In this document: positions 33,340 through 45,414 of the stretch, one piece after another
Position numbering within the stretch: the first letter of the stretch is position 1
How the letters are laid out: each line of letters starts with the position of its first letter
Origin: Lantana camara
Taxonomy: Eukaryota; Streptophyta; Magnoliopsida; Lamiales; Verbenaceae
Direction: 5' to 3'
DNA length: 64,000 bases
NCBI GenBank assembly: GCA_037501455.1
Contig: CM074856.1
Coordinates: forward strand, 45,041,001 to 45,105,000
The notes under the pieces: model-generated
The model's database searches: none
Told to the model about the DNA's origin: nothing
What the model saw: only the letters and a program-made list of their open reading frames with translations
Program-made: the position numbers and the translations under genes

Positions 33340-36300
33340 CCCCCCCCCTCCGGTGGATGGAAAATATCCTTGACATCCAACTTGGACATGAATGCTTTGA
33401 GCTGTGGAGCTGCCAACGCTTTGGTGAACATATCAGCTATTTGGTGATTGGAACGTATGGGAAGAAGCTTGATTAACCCGGTAGACACTTTGTCACGTAC
33501 GAAATGACAATCCACTTCAATATGTTTTGTTCTTTCATAGAATAGTGGATTTTCAGCAATATGAAGTGCTGCTAAATTATCATAGAACATGACATCAGGA
33601 CTTTTAGGGGTGACTTGAAGATCTTGAAGTAACTGAGACAACCACACCAGTTCAGATGTTGCAATAGCAAGAGCCCTGTATTCTGCTTCTGCCGAGGATC
33701 TAGATACTACTGCCTGTTTCTTGGACTTCCAGGAAATCAAAGCTTTGCCCAGAAATACACAAAAGTCTGTTGTTGAGCGCCTGGTATCTGGGCATGATGC
33801 CCAATCAGCATCAACAAATACTGTTAATTTCTTGTTTGTTTGAGATGTGAAGAAAATCCCTTGTCCTGGATAGCCTTTGAGATATCTCAACAAATGATGC
33901 ACCACATCCAAGTGAGTAGTTCTTGGTTGTGACACAAATCGGCTTAGTTTATTCACACTAAAACAAATATCAGGCCGTGTAAGAGTGAGATACAACAATT
34001 TGCCAATGAATTGTCTATACATACCAGGATTAGTCAGAAGATTTCCTTCAAAAGAGTTAAGTTTGGCATTGGGATCCATAGGAGTAGGCAAAGGCTTTGA
34101 ACCAAGGAACCCTGAGTCTTCTAAGAGCTGTAGAGTGTACTTTCTTTGACAAAGAACAATTCCTTGCTTGGAACGAGCTATTTCAAATCCCAGAAAGTAT
34201 TTCAATTGACCAAGGTTCTTTAACTTGAACTGAGTATGCAAGAATTGTTTCAACTTGTGAATTAAAACCTGATTTGGGCCAGTGATGATGATATTATCCA
34301 CATACACCAATAAGGTAATAAAATTTGAACCAGAACCCATAGTGAAGAGAGAGTAATTTGCTTTTGACTGAGAAAAGCCATAAGTGATCAGTGAAGTAGA
34401 GAACTTTGCATACAATTGTCTTGAGGCCTGCTTTAACCCATATAATGACTTGTTCAACTTACAAGCCAACTGGGATGAAGAAGCAATGGGTGGAGTATAT
34501 CCCTGAGGTAATTCCATATAAACCTCTTCAAACAAATCTCTATTCAAGAATGCATTATTAACGTCTAGCTAAGCTAACTCCCAATCATGTGAACTAGCTA
34601 GAGCTAAAATAGTCTTCACAGTGGTAAGTTTAGCCACTGGAGAGTAAGTGTCTAAGAAATCAATTCCCTCCAATTGACTATACCCTTTTGCAACTAGTCT
34701 TGCTTTGTGCCTCCCCAAACTACCATCAGAGTTATATTTTGTCTTAAAAACTCACTTACATCCGATAGCATTGGCTCCTGATGGTAAAAAAAACCACTGT
34801 CCAAGTGTTATTTGATTCCATAGCACTAAATTCTTCTTGCATAACTTTTTACCATTTAGGGAATTGTGTTGCAACTTTATATGATTGTGGCTCAGGAACA
34901 GTGGTGATGTTAAGACATAAATTTTTAGAAGATGGGGAAAGACCATCATAAGACAAATGAGCAGCAATGGGATATAAGCTGTTGGTAGGATGGTTTTGGT
35001 CAGAAGTGATTAATCCACAGTGATAATCCTGGAGGTATGAAGGCCTCCTCACTGTCCTAGAAGTTCTTCTAGTAACTTCAGATATTGCAATCTCTGGAGT
35101 AGGTTGATGATTAACATCATATGAGGCTGGAACAGGTAGAGGAACATCAAGGAAATGACTGGTATGAAACTGTGGAGGAGCAGTTGAATGGGAAGTAGAA
35201 TTGTGAAATGGAAACCCAACTTCTTGAAAAACCACATCTCTCGAGATAAAAACTTCCTTGGTGTCCAATCAAGTAATCTATAGCCCTTTACCCAAGGTGG
35301 ATATCCCAAAAATACATAGGCTTTAGCTCTAGGAGTGAATTTATTTCTTTTTGAAGGAAGAGTTGAAGCAAAAGCCAGTCATCCAAAGGTTCTTAAATGT
35401 GTATAATCAACACTGGAGCGAAAAAGTAGCTCAAAAGAAGATTTGTAGTCCAAATGGATAGAGAGAGTTCTTTTTATTAAGTAAACAGTTGTAAGAACAC
35501 ATTCAGTCCAATACTTAAGAGGCAAATTAGACTGAAAATATAATGCTCTAGCTACATTCAAGAGGTGCTGGTGTTTCCCCTCCACAACTGAATTTGTTTG
35601 TGGGGACTCAACACATGAAAACTGATGCATAACTCCAAGATTCTTGAAAAACTCAGTAAATGAAAGCTCAGGTGCATTATCTGATCTAAAAGCTTTAATA
35701 TGATTAGTAAACAGAGTTTGGATGTATTTGAAAAACTGAGGCATAATGGTGAGCACATCAGACTTGTGTTTAAGCAAGTAAACCCAGGTGAATCTAGTAT
35801 GATCATCCACCAGTGTGAGAAAATACCTAAATTGATTATCAGGAGCATACTTGAATCGACCCCATACATCTGCATGAATTAGATCAAATGTAAAAGAAGA
35901 CCTGTTGTTTCTTGCTGGAAATGTCAGCCGTTTTTGTTTTGCCAATGGGCATACAGGACATGGAAAAATAGGAGATTGAGTAACAGAGATCCCAAATCAG
36001 TCTTCAAATGTTCAAGAACTAGAAATGAAACATGTCCTAGTCTATCATGCCATGTGGCAGCTGACACTTTATTGACTAAATGACCCTGTAAAGAGACACT
36101 AGAAATAGAAATTACATCTTCCAAAACATAGAGTCCATTTCTTAAGTCAGCCTTGCTAATCATCTCCTTCTGCCTGGAATCTTGGATTATGCACTGATTA
36201 GCCAAAAAAGAAATGAAAACAGATGAGAATTGCAGCATGTGACTGAGTGAAATCAAGTTAAATCTGAACTGGGGAACAAATAACACATCAAATAGTATGA

Positions 36301-37648
36301 GATTATGATGGAGCTGAATATTTCCCTTGTGTGTGATAGGGAAAGAGGAACCCTCTGGGAGAATTACTTGAGCATTAGTAACTAAATCAACCTTGTCAAA
36401 TAAAGACAGATCACAAGCTATATGTCTACTAGCCTCATAATCAATAATCCATGTAGACCTTCCAAATTCAAACTGAGAAGAAGCAGACAAAGAGATGCCT
36501 GTGTCATGCTCTTGGAGTCCAGATATTCTCGGATCAGTGATGTAAGTATTGGTCTGCACCTTTGAAGCCAAGAAGGACAACAGATCCTGGTATTGCTTAT
36601 CAGTTAATGAATGTAAGAAAGAGCTAGATCTGGAAGATTGTGCACCAGCTGTAGAGGAAGATGCAATGTCTACATGATTGACCATTGAAGGAGCAATGGA
36701 GGCTAAGGCTGCAGTAGGTTAGTGAATTGATTGTGAAAAACGATTCCTGTTGGTATTATTATTGGTAAAGTATCCTGGTGGATAGTCATACAACTTGTAA
36801 CATTTATCCACTGTGTGACTAGTGCCACGACAATGAGAACATTCAATTTTACTCTTTCCTTTGTAAGTAGCAGGGGGACTGCGGTTAGAGTGAAAACCAC
36901 GGCCAACATTAAAACCAGGACATGAGTGAGAAGCAACAGGTGAACAGTTCTTAATAACAAAAGCCGTGGGATTGGATTGAGGTGTACTAACAGATCCTAA
37001 GATACGCCGTCTCTCCTCTTGACTAACAAGCACAAACACTTTACTCATAATAGGTATAGGATCCATCATAAGGATTTGACTCCTAATCTGAGCAAACGAC
37101 TCATCCAAGCCCATCAATAACACCATTACATACTCAGATTAATAGTATAGACACAAATCATGAACACCTCTACAATTGCAACAATTGTATGTACACATAG
37201 GTCTATAATTCGATAATTCCTCCCAAATAGCTTTGAGTTTTGTGAAGTAAACACTTACTCAGGATCCTTCCTGACGCGTGGATAAGAGATACTGGCGAAG
37301 CTAGAAGATCCTTGGACCAACCGATTGCTGGAAACGGTCGTGAAGGTCCAGCCAAATCTCGCTGGCAGTGTCCAAGAATATGATGGAAGCAGTAATTTCC
37401 TTGCTGACTGAGTGTAAAATCCAAGAGATAACTACGTGATTGTTACACACCCAGCTTATCGGTGATGTTCTGGATTAGTCATCGGCGAAGGAGTCAGAGA
37501 GCCATCCATAAATCTATGTTTATTCTTAGCGGAAAGGGCAATGAGCATTGAGTGGCTCCAGGTCTAAGAAGGAGTTGAGGTGCTCAGATTGGATAAGAAA
37601 ATAAGGATCATCGGCGGCTCTGGAAGAGCTGGACTCGCCGGAGTTCAT
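33340..37648 (-). pseudogene. Gag-Pol polyprotein of copia A, multiply broken
   Basis: From the ATG at 37648: gag N-terminus (MNSGESSSSRAADDPYF...), frameshifts, then a zinc knuckle CSHCRGTSHTVDKC (near 36800). The protease active site reads WIIDYEASRH, not the usual D-S/T-G, so DSG has become DYE. A frameshift lies near 35940 in the integrase zinc finger. The integrase core (DVWG, RSDNAPEL, VVEGKHQHL) ends in a stop at 35379 where FGC is expected. A stop occurs near 34570 just before LDVNNAF. The RT box is YVDN instead of YVDD. RNase H has VFVDADWASC and SSAEAEYRAL. A G-rich C-terminal run comes from the polypurine tract. No functional product is expected. Confidence 0.88.
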
Positions 37649-37795
37649 GGCAAAGATACAAAAGCACAAAGGCAAACACTGGTAAAACCAAAGAAATCAA
37701 AATCGAGAATCATAATAACACGGCGGAGGATCGTCGGAAAATGATCGGAAAAAAAAAAAAAAGTCAGGGAACCGGAGTTACCGCTGATACCATAT

Positions 37796-37904
37796 TGAAT
37801 AATGTGTTTTGGCCTTACTCACCCCCAAAAGCTAGCTATTGATGGGAGGGTTGCCAAGCCATTATATATTGAACACCACATCATTAATTATTCGATGTGG
37901 GACA
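37796..37904 (-). repeat. TRIM-like LTR (109 bp) within copia A leader
   Basis: The minus strand starts TGTCCCACATCGAATAATT and ends ...CACATTATTCA, containing GAGCTAGCTTTTGGGG-like (ATAGCTAGCTTTTGGGGG) and TTGGCAACCC. Such ~110-bp LTRs are typical of plant TRIM elements. It is followed by ATA and TGGTATCAGCGG (37783-37792 and adjoining bases), a second initiator-Met primer-binding site. Upstream (37905-38050) is a TRIM-like internal segment with GGCGTAACGGAGGTGTG on the minus strand. Confidence 0.65.
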
Positions 37905-38050
37905 CTTAACACACCTCCGTTACGCCAAACTGGTGCGTGAACATTGCAAGTATCGGAACATCTGCAAGCCGCAGGAATGAAACATCTGCAAGCCGGGTGG
38001 AGAGACAGACACAGAAATCAAACATCTGTGAACTTGCTCTGATATCACAT

Positions 38051-38295
38051 TGAAATCAAAACTGGGAATTGTGGAAATGATTTTTCTCATTCATTCTTCG
38101 CAAGACACAGTAGTGTTTATATACAAGATTTGAGCTAGGAAATAAATAAAACAGATCAAGTCTAAAGGTGACACGTGTCCTCAGGCCTAACTAATCTATT
38201 ATTAACAAACGCGTGAAATCTAAGCTAAAAACGTGATGCGTGGGACTCACGTGTGAGACTAAAAACCTGATAACTAAAACTATCTTTTAATTACA
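38051..38295 (-). repeat. 5' LTR of copia A
   Basis: 245 bp, plus strand TGAAATCAAAACTGGG... to ...TTTTAATTACA. It is immediately followed (minus strand) by A + TGTGATATCAGAGC, a slightly changed initiator-tRNA-Met primer-binding site. Confidence 0.85.
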
Positions 38296-38746
38296 AAACT
38301 TTAGTACTCAATATTTAAAAATTAAGAATTTAATGTTCAACCTTTGATTTTTGTTCACTTTAATGTCTAATATCTTTTTCCGATAGGTTATTTCTGACAA
38401 AATATCACACAAGACACACACGTGAGATTAATAAGAGCTATGATGCACGACGACACAAAATTTTTATTAAATTTTCCACGTCAAGAGTGTCGGATACGAG
38501 TGTCCGACACGACATGACCAGATACAATGAAAATGTTACTTTTAGAAATATCTGTGCATCATATCATAAGAACAAAATAAATATTTTAGTACTCTCATTT
38601 TCTTGATTTGATACTCTTATGAATCTTACAATTGACATTTTATCCGAAAAATTCTGCCGGAAAATGAAGTTAGTTCACTAAAGTGAATAAAAATTAAAAA
38701 TTGAACATCAAAATTTTAATTTTAAAAAATTAGGTACTAAAGTACG

Positions 38747-39559
38747 TGATGGGGTCAAAATACGATCGTCCCACGTTAGGACACGTGGCATCACCGAGAT
38801 GATGACATCTGTCTCCCCAAGGCAGCACCCATCAGCGCACGAGCGCTAAGCGCAACGAGCGCAATCCTTCTTCATGAGTTAAGCCCAACAAGCGCTGTCA
38901 CTCTCACGAGCGTCCTACATACTAAATGATTGGCACGCCAACGTGCCAAGGGAGCCCTCTTCGAGCGTCACACTCCCTCAGAGTGGCCTCCCCTTCGGCT
39001 CGTCACTTGAACTGGAGCCTTCATTCCCCCCAGCGGATATCTTGGCCTCCAATACTCCAGGTTGTCACGAGCGCGCTCTCAAGCCCTCGTTACCAACCAC
39101 CCAAATGGCTCTCTGACACAACGTACATGCCCGCGCACCTGCCACTGTTGCCAGCACCAACTTTTGGCCGCTTTTGCAGAAGATTCCTCCTAGGTTTCTC
39201 TCTCATGGCGCCACGTGTTAGGGCAACATTCGGCCAGGACCACTTGAGGTAAATGACCAAAGGGCCCTTGACCCTCAACTATAAATAGCTAAAGTCATCT
39301 TCTACACAAGTAAGCATTCTTCATCACTGAAACTGTGACTGAACTTACATTTCTCCTTCATACCTTGAACTGACTTGAGCGTCGGAGAGCCAAACTGGGT
39401 ATCACCCCCAGTTCCCCCAGCTTGGCCTTCTGACTTTTATTGTGCTTGTCCCAACAGGTAGAACCCCCTTTCTCATTTTCGGCGAAGCTCCGGTGGTTTC
39501 CTCCACAATTACAAATCGTAAAGTGATCGGATTCGGACCTTCACATTCTGAACCCATCA
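38747..39559 (+). repeat. 5' LTR of gypsy copy 2
   Basis: 813 bp, TGATGGGGTC...GAACCCATCA. TATAAATA at 39280-39287. Differs from the 3' LTR at five positions (G/A twice, T/C twice, C/T once), all in its 3' two-thirds. Confidence 0.96.
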
Positions 39560-40553
39560 TTTTTGGCGCCGTCTGTGGGAAACCGTTCCTCTATCCCTTT
39601 CTTCCTTGTTGTTGGTAGAAAAGCAAGCACACTCTTACCCTTAACAATCATGGTTGCTACAAGATCTGAAGCTGTGGGAGGAGGAGATAATGCCTCCCAG
39701 GATGCCAATATCATTATTCCCTCCACCGCTACTGGTGGAGCCCCGCCTCCTTCCGTCGCCGCTGGTGGAGCACCTCCCTCCGCAGGAGTGACCCCGCAGG
39801 CAGAGTCTTCAATACCTCCACCTACACCGCCGGCACTGCCCATCCCCGCCGCCGCTGGAGGAGTCTCTCTCTCTGCTCCTCCGCAGCCTGCTCAAAACCC
39901 CTGGGTTCATCCCCAGATGAATCTCGGAGTACAGGGTTATATGATGCCTCCACCCAGATATACCCTCACTCCGGCCGTTATGATGCCGCCGGTCCAGCCG
40001 TATCATGCTGGTCAGCTCCAACTCCCGGTGGTGGTCCCCAGGGAGATTGAAGGAGTGGAGTTACCTCCACTGACCACCCAGCAGTTGAGGGCTCTCTATG
40101 CCCAGTGTGAGGTTCAGGCGGCTCAGGGGGCATGGGAAAGGTTCCATTCCATGTACTTTCCCTCTGGGCAGGCCACTCAAGTTGCAGCCCCTTTGGGCGG
40201 ACAACAAAACTTTCCCCTCAGAGAAGCCCAGACTGTCCTGAGGGCGCAACCACCACCACCACCAGCCAGAGAAGTGCCCCAGCAGGAGGGCAACGAGCGT
40301 CCCTCCGTAGGCAGGAATAAAGAGCCCACAGAGCGGGTGAATGAGAATGAAGGGGACTCTCATGCCTCTAGGAGGGGGTCACGAGCCCCCAGACAAGGGG
40401 ACGTAAATCCTGACATCCTCGCGGCTGTGCAAGACCAGCTGCAGGGTCTAAAGGATATTGTGGGACAGTTCTCACGAGGGCGTTCAACTCAGATCTCCCC
40501 TAGTCGGGATGAACGGGTTGACGCCAGAAGCACCCGTACCAAGGACCCTCCAC

Positions 40554-40895
40554 TAGGGCTGCAAACAAGCCGAGCCAACTCGCGAGCTTGACGAGTCGAG
40601 CTCGAGTTGGCTCGGCTTGAAATCGTGCACATACGAGCTCAATCCGAGCTACAGCAAGCCCGAGCTGCCCAACGAGTCGATCTCGATCCTATTGTGCCTG
40701 GGCTCGCGGCTTGCGAGCCAGCTCGCGAGCCTAGGCATATATGTAATTTTTTATAATTTTTATATATATATGTATATTAGATTTTATATTATATATACAT
40801 AAAACATATATATAATATATATTTCACTTATAATATGTTATACATACATATAAAATAATATATTTAATTATGTAAATATACATTTATATATCATA

Positions 40896-40948
<53 letters not shown>

Positions 40949-42492
40949 TAAAATTTTAAAAAATATATATGTTTTATCAATGTACATAGTTTGACAAGAT
41001 AATATCAATTATGTATTATAGGATGTGTCCTTAATAATATATGAGATAATAATGTATTTGATTTAACAATTAAAATAATATATATTAATATATATTATAC
41101 ATCTTAATAGGTTAAATCAATATATAATATGTGTACATGTGTTTTTTATAATGGACCAAATATATTTCATCATTTCATATATTTTATTTTATATATTTGT
41201 AACTTGTGTATCAAATTCTTAATTATAGAATTCACTAACATACTAACTACTATGGTTTAATGAGATAATATGTAATTATGTATCATATATTATAATGAAA
41301 TATATATGTGTGTATTGATAATATACATGATAAATACACATCATGCCTTAAATTTTAATAACATTTAATTTACTACGTGTATGATCTAATAAGATAATAT
41401 ATAAAATATATCATATAATATAATAGATTTATGTAATATTATTGTATGTGCTTTTAATAATACATTAAACTTATCCCATATATAATATATTTATGTTTGA
41501 TACAATCTTACTTAAGTTTATATATTTTACTATATATAATATACATTTCACTTATAATATGTTATAAATACTATATTTTATACATATTATAGACTATAGT
41601 ATATCACGTGTCTTAAAAAAATCTTACAATATTTGATTTTTTTAAATATATAGTTTGACAAGATAATATCAATCATAAATTGCTTTATACAATATTATAT
41701 ATGTATATGTACTTTTAAACATAAATACATTTCATGTATTACATCTATGTCTCAAATTCTTAACTATATAGTTTACTTACACGTCACTAAAGCTTAGTAA
41801 AATAATATGTAATTATGTATCATATATTATAATAAGTTTATTTTATATTATGTCACATGTCATAAATAACTTAGTTTACCAACCCATATGATTTAAACCT
41901 ATACAATATTATAATTATATAATTTGCGAAAATGTATGGTGCTATAATAATAATAAGTTATTTTGTATCATATATATAATAGTATATGTATGTGTATTAA
42001 TAACATGTCTTATTAATAACATAATATATGTGATAAATATATGTTATGTTGTAAATCTTAATAATATTCACTTTAAAAACCTATATGATCTTCTTTTTTT
42101 TCCAAACTTATATGATCTAATAAGATAATATATAAAATATATCATATAACATAATAATTTATGTTGAATTTTTTTTATTAATGAATTAAATACATTCCAT
42201 CCGTTATATACGTGTATTAAATTCTTAATTATTAATTTTCTAACATATGTATGATACTATAATTTAATAAAATAGTATGTAATTATGTTTTATATATTAC
42301 AATAGCAAATTATGTTTAATAACATAATATATATAATAAATATACATTATGTTGTCAATCTTAAAGTTTACTATAACATATACGACCTATTTTTTTTTTA
42401 CAAACTTATATGCCTTAATAAGACAATATTTAAAAAATATATATATAATATAATAGGCTTATGTTCGGTTTAAATTATATTATCTCATACAT

Positions 42493-42539
<47 letters not shown>

Positions 42540-43250
42540 ATATATATATATGATATGTATATAATATACTTACATTCCATTGAAAACAAAAACAAAAAAA
42601 AAAAAAATTAAATTGAAATTTTGTCTGTTGTAGCCCTATACTTGTGAAGACTACTGATATGAATTCCGCCGCCTCCCAACTTCTGAAAACAAAAGAATTA
42701 TATTGAAACTTAACCCCTAAATCCATTTCAAGAATTCCATCGCCTCCTCCGCCGCCCACCATGTTCGCCGGTCTTCAAAGCTTTATTCAGCCGCCACCAA
42801 CCATCACGGGCAGTTTTTGAAGTTTTCCTCTGTCGCCGCCCACCACATCCGCCAGCATTCGAGGTTTCCTCAACCGCCGCCCACCTTCTTCGCCAGCCTT
42901 CGAGGTTTCCTTCGGCCGCCGCCACCATCTCCGTCAGCATTCGAAGCTTTCCTCAGCCGCCGCCCATCAACTTGAGGCAAGATTTTACCTACAAATTGTA
43001 GATGAAGGATCCCTTTAATTTTTTTCCCCAAATATCTATATGTTTCTTCCCCTGTTCCCCTGAGAATTCAGAACTCGTCGAGTCGATCCCGAGTCGATCC
43101 CGAGTTTCCATCGAGTCGATCTCAAGCCGTCAAATTCCGGGCTTGTCGATCTCGATCCCGAGTTCGAGTCAGGCATCCAATTTTCGATCTCAAGCTCGAG
43201 TTTGATTTTTTGGGCAAAACTCGGCTCGGCTCGGCTCGTTTGCAGCCCTA
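40554..43250. mobile_element. hAT-type non-autonomous element, 2.7 kb
   Basis: TIRs TAGGGCTGCAAACAAGCCG (left) and the complement of CGGCTCGTTTGCAGCCCTA (right) are flanked by a perfect 8-bp duplication CCCTCCAC (40546-40553, 43251-43258). Comparison with copy 1 gag confirms a clean insertion. Subterminal zones at both ends are packed with GAGCTCG/CGAGTCGA words. About 40740-42600 is very AT-rich with (AT)n runs; 42731-42980 is a GC-rich minisatellite. I find no transposase frame, so it depends on a partner for movement. Confidence 0.93.
42731..42980. repeat. GC-rich degenerate minisatellite inside the hAT-type element
   Basis: Four to five units of roughly 50-60 bp built around CCGCCGCCCACC...TTCGCCAGCATTCGAGGTTTCCTC. 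Strikingly different in composition from the AT-rich interior next to it. Confidence 0.7.
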
Positions 43251-44085
43251 CCCTCCACCAAAGGTCCCCCACCGCAAGGAGCCGGAGGAAAATTTCGGCA
43301 CGTATGAGTACCACCCATTGGCGAGGGGTTCACCCCTCGTGGAAGTAGTTCTGATGGCCCAAGCAGGCATGGCCAAAATCCCCACCTCCATCAACCGTTA
43401 CGACGGGACAACTGATCCAGCTGAACATCTGGATCACTTTTTACATCTAATGCACCTTTACGAGCATTCCAGCAACTACTGGGCCAAAGTGTTTGTCACT
43501 TCCTTAGTGGGAATGGCTCAGGAGTGGTACAAGCGACTGCCGCCGCGCTCGATTCACTCGTACGAGGAGCTGGCTCATGCTTTCCTCAACCACTTCAATT
43601 CTTTGAAAGCGCCAGTCACTGCACCTACTGCCCTTTACAATGTGGTGCAAGGCAGGAGCGAGTCTCTGCGCTCGTTCTTCGCCCGCTTCAACAAGGAGAT
43701 CCTACAGGTGGAGAGGCCTTCTATGGATTTCTTGATCCCAGTGCTTTTCCAGGCTGTGGATCATAAACAGTATGTGAGCAAGAAATTTGCCGATGCCATT
43801 GTGGAAAGGAGGCCAGGGACCCTCATGGCCTTGAGAGAGGTTGTCGAGCCGTTCTTCGCGCTCGAAGGCATGTACGGGACGAATGGTCCCCGGCATCACA
43901 GTCCGGCCAGGAACGAGCGACCCCATCACGAGCGGGGACGGGACGTGGCCATCAAGAAGGAGCGCCCTCAAGAGCGCAGAAGGTCGCCACCACCCCCTCG
44001 TCGATTCTAGCGAATCCCGCTCACCAGGCCGAATTCAGAAGTCTACAACCTCTCCGATAAGAAGCTCTTTAAAAGACCCATCAAG

Positions 44086-45249
44086 ATGAGGGAAACAGAC
44101 TCGCTCAGGCGCTCGAACAAATACTGCGCATTCCACAAGCAGAGGGGGCACGACACGGATGAGTGCCGGCAGTTGGAAGCTGAGATTCAGAGGCTCGTTG
44201 CAGGGGGCCACCTGAAGGAATTCGTCCGGGTGCTCGAGCGTTACGATGAACGCTGTAACGAGCGCACTGGAGGAAGGAGGAGGAGTCCGTCCCGGTCAAA
44301 GAGCCCAAGGGGTAGGGGACCCCCTGAAAGCAGCAGCCGCCGGGACAATAAACGAAAAGCCCCTGAGCAAGAAAACGAATCCTTCGCAGTCATAAATATG
44401 ATTGCAGGAGGCTCATCAGGGGGGGATTCAAACGCCTCCCGACGGAGGTACGTCCGGAGCTACAACCAACGCCCAGCAGTGCCTAAACCTATCTATGCCA
44501 TCCAGAGTCCAAGCGCTCAACGATCAAGAGAGAATGATGTAATAGGCTTTGATGATAGGGATTTAGAGCACATTGTAACACCCCGTGGGGAGAGTATAAC
44601 CTCTGATTGCCCCATGGTGGTTAGTGTAGATGTTCATAATCATGTTGTAAAAAGGGTGTTGGTGGATAGTGGAAGCTCCGTTAATGTTTTGCCTTATTCT
44701 ACGTTTTTAAAGATGAAGGCTGACCTTCCGCTCGAGCCTCTCAAAACAGCTCTCATTGGCTTTGGAGGCTCAGAAGTTGTCCCACGAGGGCAAATTCGCT
44801 TAGCTACTTCATTCGGCCGAGCCCCTCAGCGCAAGACTCTCTTGGTAACATACGCGGTGGTGGAGATTGACCTTCCTTATAACATCATAATTGGGCGCCC
44901 TGCCCTCGTGGATTTCAAAGCCATCATCTCCACCTACCACCAGAAGATTAAATTCCCCACCCCCGAGGGTGTGGGAGAAGTACTGTGCAATGTGCAAGAG
45001 GCTTGGGAATGTTACATGCTGTCCCTCAGAAAGCCTAAAGCGGAGAAAACCTTCCAAATTGGGTCCACCAAGAAGTCAGTGGATTTCCCCAATCTAGACG
45101 AGGACAGCCCAGCACGGAAAAAGGGCGAAACTGAACAAGAAGAAGAACAAAAAGAAGAGGGGAGACAACGTGGAGAATCCCCTCGAAGGTGCACCACCAG
45201 GAACCGTTGGTGGATCGTCCTCAGAAGGAGACGAGCCAGGAGAGGGTGA
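44086..45249 (+). pseudogene. Gag C-terminus and protease of gypsy copy 2 (frameshifted)
   Basis: Continues the gag frame after the TAG at 44008. Zinc-knuckle variant CAFHKQRGHDTDEC, basic low-complexity linker, then the aspartic protease with VDSGSSVNVL (catalytic DSG) and IIIGRPALVDF. Relative to copy 1 an extra A in the run near 45118-45122 shifts the frame, so the last ~45 residues are out-of-frame. A one-base loss near 45368 (GGTAAG versus AGATAAG) returns it to the pol frame. Confidence 0.88.
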
Positions 45250-45414
45250 ACCAACACCCGGTCACCGTTTGACAGGAAAGAAGAGGGCGCTCGAACTTCC
45301 TCGCCCTGAGATAAGGATCGAACCCTCGGAGAAGTTCCTTACCATTGAGCTGGAGCCCGGGAACAAGGTAAGACTACACAGATAGGATCAAACCTCTCGG
45401 GGCCTTCTCAGATT

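Larger units (their letters stand above)
33080..38295 (-). mobile_element. Ty1/copia LTR retrotransposon A (decayed, TRIM-like segment in leader)
   Basis: Outer LTRs at 33080-33319 (3') and 38051-38295 (5') share about 91% identity (I count roughly 21 substitutions plus two small indels). Order on the minus strand is gag, protease, integrase, RT, RNase H, as in copia elements. A long G tract on the minus strand (plus-strand C run 33326-33349) sits at the polypurine-tract position next to the 3' LTR. It is inserted in the left arm of the MULE: ACTTTA occurs on both sides, separated by 2-3 extra bases, so the 5-bp TSD is slightly blurred. Confidence 0.88.
39650..44010 (+). pseudogene. Gag of gypsy copy 2, split by a 2.7-kb hAT-type insertion and ended by a nonsense mutation
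   Basis: The frame starts at ATG 39650 (MVATRSEAVGG) and runs to 40553, where the hAT-type element enters. It resumes at 43251/43259 with the capsid domain (VFVTSLVGMAQEWYKRL). At 44008-44010 GAG, as in copy 1, has become TAG, after which the same frame continues to the zinc knuckle and protease (44086 onward). The original product would have matched copy 1 Gag closely. It is non-functional here. Confidence 0.9.

Noticed and set aside
42475..42762. 95-codon frame with Ile/Tyr repeats in the hAT-type element
   Set aside because: Produced by the (AT)n microsatellite. It is not a transposase and has no hAT dimerisation motif.
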